Part shown: positions 38,019-46,978 of the stretch, one piece after another
Layout: every line of letters begins with the position of its first letter
Numbering within the stretch: the first letter of the stretch is position 1
Assembly (NCBI RefSeq): GCF_900113485.1
Contig: NZ_FOPM01000006.1
Location: 62,001-126,000 of the forward strand
Reading direction: 5' to 3'
Origin: Methylobacterium gossipiicola
Lineage (GTDB): Bacteria > Pseudomonadota > Alphaproteobacteria > Rhizobiales > Beijerinckiaceae
DNA: 64,000 nt
Made by a program: the position numbers and the translations under genes
The notes under the pieces: model-generated
Database searches by the model: none
Seen by the model: only the letters and a program-made list of their open reading frames with translations
What the model was told of the DNA's origin: nothing

Positions 38019-38903
38019 ATGAGCGTTCTCGACGTCGAGGCGGTCCGCGCCTTCCTGGCGGTGGCCGACCAGCAGAGTTTCACGCGGGCGGCCGAGGCGC
38101 TGAGCACAACCCAAGGGGCGGTCAGTGTGCGACTGAAGCGTCTGGAGGATCGGGTCGGCCGGCGCCTGATCGAGCGCACGCCGCGCCAAGTGCGGCTCTC
38201 GGCTGGCGGAGAGATGTTTCTTCAAGCCGCGCGCGACTTCATTGCCGCCCATGAGGCGGCGCTCGTGGCTCTTGCCGCCCCTCGTCGCCGCTTCCGGCTG
38301 GGCATCGCGACCCACGTGGCCGGCCCAGAGGTCCCTATCATCCTGGCAAAGCTGAAGAAACTTGATCCGGCCCTTACACTCGAAGTGCTTCTCGATATTT
38401 CGCCCGTCCTCATCGGGGCCTTCGAGGAGGGTACGCTGGACGCCGTGATCGTGCGAAGCGACGATGACCGGCGAAACGGCAGGATTCTCAGTCCAGAGCC
38501 TTATGGGTGGTTTGCCGCGCCGAATTTCGAGTACGGCGCTGGCGAGACCTTGCGGCTCGCCTCGACCTTGCCGTGCTGCTGGATCCGTGACGTCTCGGCG
38601 AAGCTTCTAGACCGGGCTGGGATCGCCTGGGAGGAGGTCTTCATGGGCGGCACGACGGCGATCGCTGCCGCCTTGTCTGCGGGGCTCGCCGTGTCCGCCT
38701 TTCCCTACCGCCTCGCCCCGGCGGATGTGGTCGATGTGGGGGATGCCTTCGGTCTGCCTCCGCTGCCCTCCGTCGCGATCGTGCTTCACGCGTCCTTATC
38801 CGATGAGAAGACGAAGAAGACCCTGCGCGCCATCACCGCCGCCTTCCGCGAGCACCGCAAGGCGACGCGCTATGCCAGCAAAGACGAGGGAGTAAATCTT
38901 TGA
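38019..38903 (+). CDS. LysR-family transcriptional regulator
   Basis: A 294-residue regulator. The N-terminal winged HTH is VEAVRAFLAVADQQSFTRAA, then EALSTTQGAVSVRLKRLEDR and VGRRLIER. A LysR substrate-binding domain (about 90-285) starts at RFRLGIATHVAGPEVPIILA. It includes a Cys pair, CCW, in the ligand-pocket region. Transcribed away from the DHA2 exporter gene, it most likely senses the exporter's substrate and controls that promoter. Its end marks the border of the AT-rich island to the right. Confidence 0.9.
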   Translation: MSVLDVEAVRAFLAVADQQSFTRAAEALSTTQGAVSVRLKRLEDRVGRRLIERTPRQVRLSAGGEMFLQAARDFIAAHEAALVALAAPRRRFRLGIATHVAGPEVPIILAKLKKLDPALTLEVLLDISPVLIGAFEEGTLDAVIVRSDDDRRNGRILSPEPYGWFAAPNFEYGAGETLRLASTLPCCWIRDVSAKLLDRAGIAWEEVFMGGTTAIAAALSAGLAVSAFPYRLAPADVVDVGDAFGLPPLPSVAIVLHASLSDEKTKKTLRAITAAFREHRKATRYASKDEGVNL

Positions 38904-39541
38904 AATTCACACAGAACCAAGTAATATAATATTATTAATTGAAATCATCATTTTATTTCATGCGAAGCATTCTTCAACCTCTGCCCTCAACGGCCGTTCT
39001 TATAAGTACACGATCGATTTTTCTTACCTAACGCTCCATCTCCAACGCCGCCTTCCTCGAGACTGAGAGATCGCATTCTCTCAGCCGTATACGCCCTCAC
39101 TTCACGCCATGGTTTAAATCCGATGCGATCCTCCAAATATCCACCAGAATATGTAATATGTAATCTAAAAATATATAATAATCTTCTAAGATATTTTCTG
39201 TCATAAAATCATCAAGATTTACCTCAGATGTCAATTTTTATTGCGACCGGTTATCCTGTGTTTGGCATAGTGGATTTTTCTCCAAAAACGCAGGTACCTT
39301 AACTCTGATATTATCGCAGTCTGTAGAGAGGTTGCGGCAAAAATAAATACAACTTTAACTATGATCCAATACACCCAGATGGCCGACCACGCATAAGCCC
39401 GCGCCCAAGAGGGGCCATCAAATTGTAACCGGCCTTCGCTCCGACAACGGCGAACAGAACGCGCTTTAATGAGCCCAACAAGATCGATGCATCCAAAATG
39501 GATGCGTCATCGCTGAACATGCGCTCATTCCGGTCGATTTG
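38904..39541. other. AT-rich gene-free island
   Basis: About 640 bases of visibly low GC content (for example runs such as TAATATAATATTATTAATTG at 38921 and ATATGTAATATG near 39150) in a window that is otherwise strongly GC-rich. There is no convincing ORF, tRNA or hairpin. Together with the next ORF it looks like acquired DNA or the remains of a lost element. No transposase fragment was recognised. Confidence 0.6.
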
Positions 39542-40093
39542 ATGACTTCTTTCGCGGACCAGATCTCCATAGAAATCGGAACCCCACCAATGATCAGTGC
39601 ATTTCCTGTAGATCCAACGACGATTCGAAAATTGTCTGACCTACCAAGCGCCATTACAAAGATGTCAGACGAAGAAATAGCAGAGATGAAGGAAAAGTTA
39701 AAAGCCGCCGAGCCACCTCCGGTCGGCCAAGTCGATGCGGACAATGATCCATCGAAGCGATACGCAGTACTCATGAAAAATGGCGAAGTTATTGCTACTT
39801 TTTATACATCAGGATTACTTGAAACGCCAAATAGCGTGCGCCTCCCCGACAATCTAGCGGGGAGTGAAGGTGGAATGACTGGCACCAGAGCCCGCATGAA
39901 GCAACTGCAGGAAATGCATGGCGGGACATTCGAATACGTTCAAGATGCCAAGACGACGGGGCGCTCGAAAAACAGCGACACATTGATGAAGGCCCAAGTT
40001 TTAGGACAAACCGAGACATCGCCAAACAAATTTCAGCTTTTATTTCAGGCGTTCAACTCCTCTGCCGGCCTGACAAGGCTGCAAAATCGATAG
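39542..40093 (+). CDS. Unrecognised protein in the AT-rich island
   Basis: A 183-residue soluble protein (MTSFADQISIEIGTPPMISA start). It has an acidic helical part (KMSDEEIAEMKEKLKAAEPP) and a beta segment (RYAVLMKNGEVIATFYTSGL). The C-terminal helix-rich half is SEGGMTGTRARMKQLQEMHG, then SSAGLTRLQNR. No signal peptide, membrane segment or family motif is present. Codon use is far less GC-rich than in any neighbour, which suggests transfer. The ribosome-binding site is weak. It converges with the pat gene, leaving 12 bases between stops. Confidence 0.55.
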   Translation: MTSFADQISIEIGTPPMISAFPVDPTTIRKLSDLPSAITKMSDEEIAEMKEKLKAAEPPPVGQVDADNDPSKRYAVLMKNGEVIATFYTSGLLETPNSVRLPDNLAGSEGGMTGTRARMKQLQEMHGGTFEYVQDAKTTGRSKNSDTLMKAQVLGQTETSPNKFQLLFQAFNSSAGLTRLQNR

Positions 40094-40105
40094 GTCTTGG
40101 AAAAA

Positions 40106-42727
40106 TCAATCCTCCATCTCCAACGCCACCTTCATCACCCCCCCATCCTCCTTATCCGGCTTCAGCAAAAACCCCAGCGCCCGGCACACCGCCAGCATAG
40201 GCCGGTTCTCGCGCAGAACCGTCCCCTCCACCCGCGAAATCCCCTCGGCCTTGGCCCAGTCGATCATCAGGCGCATGAGGGCGAAGCCGAGGCCAGTGCC
40301 GCGGCGGTCGCCGTGGATGAGGATGGCGTATTCGCCGGTGTCGTGGTTGGCGTCGGCGTGGAGGCGCACGGCGCCGAGCATCCGGCCGGTGTCGTCGAGG
40401 GCCACGAACGCGATGGCGCGGGCGTAGTCGAGCTGGGTGAGTTTGGCGAGAAACGCGTGGTTGAAGTCGCGCACGGGGGCGAAGAAGCGCAGGCGCAAAT
40501 CCTCGGCGCTCACCGACTGGAAGAAGGTGAGGAACAGGGCCTCGTCCTCCGGCCGCACGGGGCGGACGTGGATCGCCTCGCCCTTGAGGGTGAGGCGGCG
40601 CTCCCATTCGACGGGATAGGGCCGGATGGCGAAGCGCGGATGGGCGGCGGCGCGGACCGGCTCGGGCGCGACCATGACGCGGGCGTCCAGGGCCAGTGTG
40701 CCGCCCGCGTCGGCGAGCAGGGGGTTGATGTCGAGTTCGCGCACCTCCGGGCAATCGGCGGCGAGCTGGGCGAGTTTGACGAGCACCAGCGCGACGGCGT
40801 GGCGGTCGGCGGCCGGCACGTCGCGGTAGGCGGCCAGACGCCGGGCGACGCGGGTGCGGTCGATGAGTTCGGAGGCGAGGCGGAGATCCAGGGGCGGCAG
40901 GGCGAGCGCCCGGTCGTCGATGACCTCGACGGCGACGCCGCCGCGCCCGAACACCACCACGGGGCCGAAGGTCGGGTCTTCGGCCAGCCCCGCGATGAGT
41001 TCGCGCTGCTGGCCCCGGCGGATCATCGGCTGCACGGCAAAGCCGGTGATGCGGGCATCGGGCCGCAGGCGCCGGGCGCGGTGGAGGATGTCGGCGGCCG
41101 CCGCCCGGACGTCGGCCTCGCTCGTGAGGTCGAGGCGGACCCCGCCGACATCGGATTTGTGGACGATGTCGGGGGAGACCACCTTCAGGGCCACGGCCCC
41201 GCCCGCCGCGATGATCGGCCAGGCGGCGGTGGCGGCGCCGTCGGCATCGGGGGCGAGCGTCAGGGGCGCGCTGTCGATGCGGTAGGCGGCGAGCAGCCCC
41301 GCCACCGCCACGGGATCGAGCCAGGTCTGGCCGGCGTCCACGGCGCGGGCCACGATGGCGCGGGCGGCCGCGACATCGGGCGAGAAATCGCGCGGCAGGG
41401 AGTCGGGCGTGCGCATGAGGTCGTCCTGCGCCTCGCGGTAGCGCACGAGGTGCAGAAATCCCTCGACGGCATCGGCCTCCGTGGCGAAGCCCGGGATGCC
41501 GGCGCCGGCGAGGACGGAGGCCGCCTCCGGATCGTCGCCGACCTGGGCCACGAAGACCGGCTTCTTGCGCTGGCCGCTTCTGCGCACCCGCGCGACGGTC
41601 TCGGCCAGGGCTCGGGCCGTGTCGGCGCTGCCGGCATGGGCCGTCGGCACGTGGACGGCGAGCACCGCGTCGTGGTCCGGCGCGGTGAGCAGGGGTTCGA
41701 GGGCATCGGCATAAGCCTGAGGCCCGGCGGCGACGCCGAGTTCGAGGGGCGAGCCGGGGGCCAATGTCCCGCCCCGGTCGGCGAGGCGGTCGGCGGCGAG
41801 GGCCGCGATGCCGCGTCCGTTGCCCAAAACCGCGAGGCGGTGGCCGGGGAACGGGCGCTGGCGCCCGAGGGTCTCCACGGCGGAGAACATGGCGTCGAGG
41901 CTTTCGACGCTCAGCAGGCCGGCGCGGCGGAACGCGGCCTCGTAGACGGCATCCGGCCGGGCGAGCGCCCCCGTATGGGTGACGATGGCGCGGGTGGGGG
42001 CGCGGTGGCGGCCGGCGCGGAGCACCACCACGGGCTTGGCGCGGGCGGCGGCGCGGGCGGCCGACATGAATTTCCGCGCATCGGGAATCGTGTCGAGGGA
42101 GAGCAGGATCGCGCGGGTGTGGAAATCGGCGGCGAAATGGTCGAGGGCGTCGGCGATGTCGATGTCGCAGGCGGTGCCGAGCGACAGGACGGCGGAGAAC
42201 CCGACATCCCGCCGGGCCGCCCAGGCGACGATGCCGGCCGCCACGGTGCCGGATTGCGAGACGAGGGCGAGGTCGCCGGCCTTCGGCGCCTGGGCCAGCA
42301 GGCTGGCGTCGAGATTTTCGCGGGGCACGGCGAGGCCGATGCTGCCGGGGCCGAGGAGGCGCAAGCCGTAACGGCGGGCCTCGGCCCGCACGGCCGCGCA
42401 GCCTTCGCGCGGCACGTCGGGCGTGAGGATGAGGGCGGCGGCGGCGCCCCGGCGCCCGGCGGCCCCGACCCAGGCCACGAGATCCGCCGGGGCGGCGGCG
42501 ATGACCACGAGATCGGGTGCCTCCGGACATTGATCCATGTTATCGACGCGGATGAAATCCACGCCAGCGGCGTGCCCATGCGGATCGACGGCCCAGATCG
42601 GGCGGCCGGACTCCGCCCGCGTGAGGTTCGCGAGGCAGGCGGCGCCGAGGGCGGCGGTATCGCCCCCGCCCCCCACCACCGCGACGGTGCGGGGGGCGAG
42701 CAAGGCCTCGAAGCGATAGGTGCTCAT
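40106..42727 (-). CDS. NDP-forming acyl-CoA ligase-like protein fused to GNAT acetyltransferase (Pat type)
   Basis: An 873-residue protein with the Pat/PatZ plan. A CoA-binding Rossmann domain (about 5-130; RTVAVVGGGGDTAALGAACL) is followed by succinyl-CoA-ligase-like domains (LALVSQSGTVAAGIVAWAAR; FVAQVGDDPEAASVLAGAGI). An ATP-grasp domain (about 490-690) contains LKVVSPDIVHKSDVGGVRLD and VVFGRGGVAVEVIDDRALAL. The C-terminal GNAT domain (about 720-860) has the acetyl-CoA loop IHGDRRGTGLGFALMRLMID. Such proteins acetylate lysines of acyl-CoA synthetases and thereby shut them off, with the ligase part often inactive. The histidine that carries phosphate in active ligases was not clearly identified. 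Start ATG 42727. Confidence 0.87.
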   Translation of the reverse strand: MSTYRFEALLAPRTVAVVGGGGDTAALGAACLANLTRAESGRPIWAVDPHGHAAGVDFIRVDNMDQCPEAPDLVVIAAAPADLVAWVGAAGRRGAAAALILTPDVPREGCAAVRAEARRYGLRLLGPGSIGLAVPRENLDASLLAQAPKAGDLALVSQSGTVAAGIVAWAARRDVGFSAVLSLGTACDIDIADALDHFAADFHTRAILLSLDTIPDARKFMSAARAAARAKPVVVLRAGRHRAPTRAIVTHTGALARPDAVYEAAFRRAGLLSVESLDAMFSAVETLGRQRPFPGHRLAVLGNGRGIAALAADRLADRGGTLAPGSPLELGVAAGPQAYADALEPLLTAPDHDAVLAVHVPTAHAGSADTARALAETVARVRRSGQRKKPVFVAQVGDDPEAASVLAGAGIPGFATEADAVEGFLHLVRYREAQDDLMRTPDSLPRDFSPDVAAARAIVARAVDAGQTWLDPVAVAGLLAAYRIDSAPLTLAPDADGAATAAWPIIAAGGAVALKVVSPDIVHKSDVGGVRLDLTSEADVRAAAADILHRARRLRPDARITGFAVQPMIRRGQQRELIAGLAEDPTFGPVVVFGRGGVAVEVIDDRALALPPLDLRLASELIDRTRVARRLAAYRDVPAADRHAVALVLVKLAQLAADCPEVRELDINPLLADAGGTLALDARVMVAPEPVRAAAHPRFAIRPYPVEWERRLTLKGEAIHVRPVRPEDEALFLTFFQSVSAEDLRLRFFAPVRDFNHAFLAKLTQLDYARAIAFVALDDTGRMLGAVRLHADANHDTGEYAILIHGDRRGTGLGFALMRLMIDWAKAEGISRVEGTVLRENRPMLAVCRALGFLLKPDKEDGGVMKVALEMED

Positions 42728-42876
42728 GGGGGTGACGGTTTCATCGGGGCGACGACTTCAAGACGGCGACGATTTTCTGGGCATGGAGGTTTCGCGGAAG
42801 GCCGGGGTCGTCAAGGGTCGCGCCCACGCCGATTCGCCGGGCCGCCCCCCACCCCTCACCCTCCGGAGTTTTCCCG

Positions 42877-43560
42877 ATGCAACACAACCCCCGTTCGCCC
42901 GCCGCCGATGCGCTCCGGGCGTCCGAGGCCGTAGTCGCGGCCATGCGCGACCTCATCGGCCTCGGCCTCAGCCAGGGCACGTCCGGCAACGTCTCCGTGC
43001 GCCACGGCGACGGCTTCCTCGTCAGTCCCACGGGAATCCCGGCCGACATCCTGACGCCCGACGACATCGTGCCGATGACCTTCGCGGGGACTTGGGACCA
43101 CCGGCTGGCCCCCTCCTCCGAGTGGCGGTTCCACCGCGATATCCTGGCCCGGCGCCCGGAGATCGGTGCCGTGGTGCACGCGCACCCGACCTACTGCACG
43201 GCATTCGCCCTGTGCGGACGTGACATTCCGGCGGTGCATTACATGATCGCCGCCGTGGGCGGACCGACGATCCGCTGCGCGCCCTACGCGCCCTACGGCA
43301 CCGATGCGTTGTCGGACCTCGCCCTCGCGGCCCTGGAGGGACGGGCGGGCTGCCTGCTCGCCAATCACGGCATGATCGCCACGGGGCCGACTCTGGAGAA
43401 AGCCCTGTGGCTCGCCGTCGAGATGGAGACGTTGTGCCGGCAATACGCCATCGCCCTCCAGGTCGGCACGCCCGTCATCTTGCCCGACGACGAGATCGCC
43501 CGGACGGTGGAGCGCTTCAAGACTTACGGCCCGCGCGCCCGCACGGACGCCCAATCCTGA
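42877..43560 (+). CDS. Class II aldolase/adducin family protein
   Basis: A 227-residue zinc aldolase-fold enzyme. It has GLSQGTSGNVSVRHGDGFLV (phosphate/substrate loop), SPTGIPADILTPDDIV and the zinc-binding VVHAHPTYCTAFALCG (HxH). The third His is in LLANHGMIATGPTLEKAL. The catalytic Glu-type residue is in PSSEWRFHRDIL. It resembles L-fuculose-phosphate aldolase and methylthioribulose dehydratase relatives; the substrate cannot be fixed. Start ATG 42877. It is an isolated gene divergent from pat. Confidence 0.85.
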   Translation: MQHNPRSPAADALRASEAVVAAMRDLIGLGLSQGTSGNVSVRHGDGFLVSPTGIPADILTPDDIVPMTFAGTWDHRLAPSSEWRFHRDILARRPEIGAVVHAHPTYCTAFALCGRDIPAVHYMIAAVGGPTIRCAPYAPYGTDALSDLALAALEGRAGCLLANHGMIATGPTLEKALWLAVEMETLCRQYAIALQVGTPVILPDDEIARTVERFKTYGPRARTDAQS

Positions 43561-43941
43561 GGCCAGATGCCATTTTCTCCTGAACGAATGATGAGATTCG
43601 CGCCATTCAGAGGCGGCGCCTCAGGATTGCTCAATCCACCTGAAATAATTTTCCGGGAGGCATGAAACTTTTTGACGGCTGATCTGCATTCGGGCCCGTC
43701 AAATCTCAGGATTCTGACGAAAATTTTATACCGTTGCGGTCGATTGCACGGCGTTTCAGCGCCGTGTCTCACCGCGGTAGTTGAAGGATCTGTTCCCAAC
43801 GAACAGGTCGACGCCACTTGCGCTCACGCTTCTTGCGTCATAGTAGCCGACAAGTCACATATGTTTGACTTGTTCGGACGATTCTGACGGGAACACGTCA
43901 GGGGCGAAAATGTCCGAGCAGATCACCAACGGGGGTTCAGA
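43561..43941. other. Upstream region of mucR
   Basis: These 381 bases have no gene. They hold a stem CACGGCG/CGCCGTG at 43747-43766, the inverted repeat 43850-43873 described separately, and a second small palindrome CTGACG/CGTCAG at 43884-43901 just before mucR. The middle is AT-richer than coding DNA, as expected for a regulated promoter. Confidence 0.5.
43850..43873. promoter_or_regulatory. Inverted repeat, candidate MucR/Ros autoregulatory operator
   Basis: ACAAGTCA and its perfect complement TGACTTGT flank eight AT-rich bases, 69 bases before the mucR ATG. Ros/MucR proteins repress their own genes through AT-rich sites in this position. The assignment to MucR is inferred from location only. 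Confidence 0.4.
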
Positions 43942-44436
43942 ATGCAGGCTGACGACGAGGTACAACCGGACTACATCGAACTCGCGGCGGACATCGTGTC
44001 GGCGTTCGTGAGCAACAATTCGGTGCCGGCCGTCGAACTGCCAGGCCTCATTGCATCCGTGCACGCCACGCTCGGCCGCCTCACGGCGCCCGTCGTGGAG
44101 GAGAAGAGCGAGCCGCTCACGCCTGCCATTTCGGTCAAGCGTTCGATCACGCCCGACTATCTCGTCTGCCTGGAAGACGGGAAGAAGTTCAAATCGCTCA
44201 AGCGCCACCTGCGCACGCGCTACGACATGACGCCGGACCAGTACCGCGCGAAGTGGAGCCTGCCGAGCGACTATCCGATGGTGGCGCCGAACTACGCGGC
44301 CGCCCGCTCGGAACTGGCGAAGAACATGGGTCTCGGCCAGCAGCGCCGGAAGCAGGCCGTCGGCACGGCCGCCACAGCGGAGGCCAAGCCCGCCGCGCCG
44401 CGCGGTCGTCGCCCGCGCGTCACCGCCGACGCCTGA
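43942..44436 (+). CDS. mucR: MucR/Ros family zinc-finger transcriptional regulator
   Basis: A 164-residue global regulator of exopolysaccharide, motility and cell-cycle genes in alphaproteobacteria. The N-terminal oligomerisation part is YIELAADIVSAFVSNNSVPA, then ELPGLIASVHATL. The DNA-binding part (about 70-125) is DYLVCLEDGKKFKSLKRHLR, then TRYDMTPDQYRAKWSLPSDYP. Cys76, Asp79 and His89 occupy zinc-ligand positions. The last ligand His of Ros is Arg93 here (TRY instead of THY). The Ala/Pro/Arg-rich tail ends GRRPRVTADA. It has a long regulatory upstream region and stands alone. Confidence 0.92.
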   Translation: MQADDEVQPDYIELAADIVSAFVSNNSVPAVELPGLIASVHATLGRLTAPVVEEKSEPLTPAISVKRSITPDYLVCLEDGKKFKSLKRHLRTRYDMTPDQYRAKWSLPSDYPMVAPNYAAARSELAKNMGLGQQRRKQAVGTAATAEAKPAAPRGRRPRVTADA

Positions 44437-44605
44437 TCCCGCCCGGTGGACGGGGCGCACGGAACCTGTCCACCGCGAAATCTCCGGCGCCACGGCGTTT
44501 TAGACATGGCGCAAGATTCGGCGACTTAGGATTTCCGGCATCGCGGCCCGGCACCGCCATGGCATCGGCGCCATGGGAGCCCGGCGGTCGCGCCGGGATC
44601 ACGCC

Positions 44606-45430
44606 ATGTCGGGCCGGTCGAGCCTCGTCGCACGCCTGTTCTGGACCGGCCTCGCCGGAGGGGCCGCCGCGTTCGTCTACGGTCTGCCGGCCCTCGCCGC
44701 CACGGGGGCGTGCTTCGCCCTCATCGGCCTGCACCACCTCGACAGGCCCCGGCGCATCCGCAGCCTCATGCGGGCCACCATCCGCACCCATGCCGCGACC
44801 CTGGCGCTTCGCCGGCGGCAGGAATGCTTCGTCGACGCCTACGGCAACCGCATCGACGACGGCTGGGTCCGCGAGCGGGAATACTTCGCCGAACGCACCG
44901 TCCTGCCGGCCCTCGACGCGCGGGGCTACGGCGAGGAGGGCGACGCCCTCTGGGACACGATTCTCCTCACCATCGAGCGCATCGCCGCCGCCCATCCGCT
45001 CCCCGACGAATCGGAGGCCCCGGAGGACGGGATCGCCTACGAGCGGTTCTGCACGGCGCGCCTGCGCGCGGCCGGCTGGAACGCGCGGCCGACCCAGGCC
45101 AGCGGCGACCAGGGCGCCGACATCGTCGCCGAGCACGGCGGCGTCCGCCTCGTCGTGCAGTGCAAGCGCTACGGCAAGCCCGTGGGCAATGCCGCCGTGC
45201 AGGAGGTCGCCGCCGCCCTGCGCTACTGGTCGGGCGACCGGGCCGTGGTGGTGTCGAATGCCGGGTTCACCCCCGCCGCGCGCAAGCTCGCGGCGGCGAC
45301 GAACGTCGAACTCCTCCACCACGACGACCTCGCCGACCTCGTGCCCGTACGGGAGGTCGGCCCCGCCGCGGGCAGGGCGCGGCGGGGCAAGGGCGCGTCT
45401 CCCGCGCGGTCAGTGCTTGTCGGACGCTGA
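44606..45430 (+). CDS. Membrane-anchored Mrr-type restriction endonuclease domain protein
   Basis: A 274-residue protein with two N-terminal hydrophobic helices (RLFWTGLAGGAAAFVYGLPA and ALAATGACFALIGL, residues 10-43) and an Arg-rich juxtamembrane segment. The C-terminal Mrr_cat domain (about 140-250) has ASGDQGADIVAEHGGVRLVV and QCKRYGKPVGNAAVQEV, giving the PD-(D/E)xK set Asp172, Gln185 and Lys187. Similar proteins are found widely without methylase partners, and no restriction-modification genes are nearby, so a DNA-quality or membrane-associated role is more likely than classic restriction. The ATG at 44606 was chosen. The 3' end overlaps zwf by 21 bases, tail to tail. Confidence 0.8.
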   Translation: MSGRSSLVARLFWTGLAGGAAAFVYGLPALAATGACFALIGLHHLDRPRRIRSLMRATIRTHAATLALRRRQECFVDAYGNRIDDGWVREREYFAERTVLPALDARGYGEEGDALWDTILLTIERIAAAHPLPDESEAPEDGIAYERFCTARLRAAGWNARPTQASGDQGADIVAEHGGVRLVVQCKRYGKPVGNAAVQEVAAALRYWSGDRAVVVSNAGFTPAARKLAAATNVELLHHDDLADLVPVREVGPAAGRARRGKGASPARSVLVGR

Positions 45431-46978
45431 CGCGCTTTTGCCAGGCGCCGACGCCGTTTCGCCGCGCGCCGACGCGGCGGCGTCGAGGGGCAGCCATGCG
45501 TTGCCGTCACGGGCGACGAGGTCCGCCGCCGCCTCCGGCCCGTCGCTGCCGGCGGCGTAGAACGCCACGGGGGCGTCCCGCCACGCCTGGAGCAGGGGCT
45601 CGACGGCGGCCCAGGCCGCCTCGATGCCGTCGGCGCGCTGGAACAGGGTCGCGTCCCCGGTCATGCAATCGTACAGCAGGGTTTCGTAGCCGACGCTCGG
45701 GGTCTCGTGGAAGAAGTCGCCATATTCGAAGGCGGCGACGACGCGCCCGAGGCGCATCTCCGGGCCGGGCCGCTTGGCGTTGAGGTCGAGGCTCAGGCCC
45801 TGCTCCGGGTCGATGCGCAGGCGCAGGGTGTCGGGGGTCGTGTCCGCGCCGAAGGGCGACGCGGCGGGCCGGCGGAAATGCACGGCGATCTCCGTCACCC
45901 GGTCGGTCAGGCGCTTGCCCGTGCGCAGGTAGAACGGCACGCCGTCCCAGCGCGGGGTGTCGATGGTGAGCTTCAGGGCGACGTAGGTCTCGGTCTTCGA
46001 GTCAGCCGCCACGTTCGGCTCGTCGCGATAGGCCGGCACGGCTTTGCCGAACTCGGTCCCGGCCGCGTACTGGCCGCGCACGGCATCCTCGGGCGGGATC
46101 GGCCGGATCGCCGCGAGCACACGCACCTTGGCGTCGCGCACGGCTTCCGCGTCGAGGCTCCCGGGCGACTCCATGGCGACCATACAGAGAAGCTGGAACA
46201 GGTGGTTCGGCACCATGTCGCGCAAGGCGCCCGTCGGCTCGTAGAACGCGCCGCGCCCCTCGACCCCGATGGTCTCGGCGGCGGTGATCTCCACGGCCGC
46301 GATCGACCCGGCGCGCCACGCCGGCTCCAGGAGACCGTTGGCGAAGCGCAGGGCCAGGATGCTCTGCACCGTCTCCTTGCCGAGGAAGTGGTCGATGCGG
46401 AAGAACTGGCCCTCGTCGCCCTGGGCGAGGAGCGTCGCGTTGAGGGCCTTGGCCGAGGCGAGGTCGTTGCCGAAGGGTTTTTCCACGACCACACGGCGGA
46501 AGGCGCCCTCTCCCTGCTTCAGGAGCCCGGCCTTTCCGAGCTGCTCCACGATGGGGCCGAAGAACCGCGCCGAGACGGCGAGGTAGAACACCACGTTGCC
46601 GGTGAGCGCGTCGGCCAGTCCCTCGAAGGTGGCGGCCTGCGAAAAATCGCCGTGCCGGAAGTGGAGGCGCTCGCGCACGAAGCCCCAGACCGCGTCGTCG
46701 ATCCGGTCGGGGTGGAACTCGGAGGTGTGATCCTGGGTGAAGGATTGCAGGGTCTCGGTGAGGTCCCGGCGCCAGCCGTCGTCGGTGTTCTCGTTGTGAT
46801 CGACGCCGATGATTCGGAAGTCCTCCGCCAGGAGCTTGCCCGCCGCGAGGTTGTAGAGGGCCGGCATCAGGAGGCGCTTGGTCAGGTCGCCGGACGCGCC
46901 GAAAATCACCAGGGTGCAGGGCGGAGCCTGGGGGCTGTCACTCGGCGGCGGTGTGTCGGAGGCGGGTTCGGTGCTCAT
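45410..46978 (-). CDS. zwf: Glucose-6-phosphate 1-dehydrogenase
   Basis: Oxidises glucose 6-phosphate to 6-phosphogluconolactone, feeding NADPH and the Entner-Doudoroff/pentose-phosphate routes. The 522-residue protein has the nucleotide-binding turn CTLVIFGASGDLTKRLLMPA near residue 22, EKPFGNDLASAKALN and the catalytic signature RIDHFLGKETVQSILALRFA. It continues with IGVEGRGAFYEPTGALRDMV and FYLRTGKRL, all typical. A Ala/Ser-rich tail (AAASARGETASAPGKSASAS) extends the usual C-terminus. The start is the ATG at 46978; no pgl or edd gene adjoins it. Confidence 0.95.
   Translation of the reverse strand: MSTEPASDTPPPSDSPQAPPCTLVIFGASGDLTKRLLMPALYNLAAGKLLAEDFRIIGVDHNENTDDGWRRDLTETLQSFTQDHTSEFHPDRIDDAVWGFVRERLHFRHGDFSQAATFEGLADALTGNVVFYLAVSARFFGPIVEQLGKAGLLKQGEGAFRRVVVEKPFGNDLASAKALNATLLAQGDEGQFFRIDHFLGKETVQSILALRFANGLLEPAWRAGSIAAVEITAAETIGVEGRGAFYEPTGALRDMVPNHLFQLLCMVAMESPGSLDAEAVRDAKVRVLAAIRPIPPEDAVRGQYAAGTEFGKAVPAYRDEPNVAADSKTETYVALKLTIDTPRWDGVPFYLRTGKRLTDRVTEIAVHFRRPAASPFGADTTPDTLRLRIDPEQGLSLDLNAKRPGPEMRLGRVVAAFEYGDFFHETPSVGYETLLYDCMTGDATLFQRADGIEAAWAAVEPLLQAWRDAPVAFYAAGSDGPEAAADLVARDGNAWLPLDAAASARGETASAPGKSASASDKH

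Noticed and set aside
40097..42934. A 945-codon plus-strand frame opposite the pat gene
   Set aside because: Its composition (Gly/Ala/Arg/His-rich) is typical of antisense of GC-rich genes, and the minus strand carries clear CoA-ligase and GNAT motifs.
45410..45430. Frameshift at the Mrr-type gene end because it overlaps zwf
   Set aside because: Both reading frames close normally; it is a 21-base tail-to-tail overlap.
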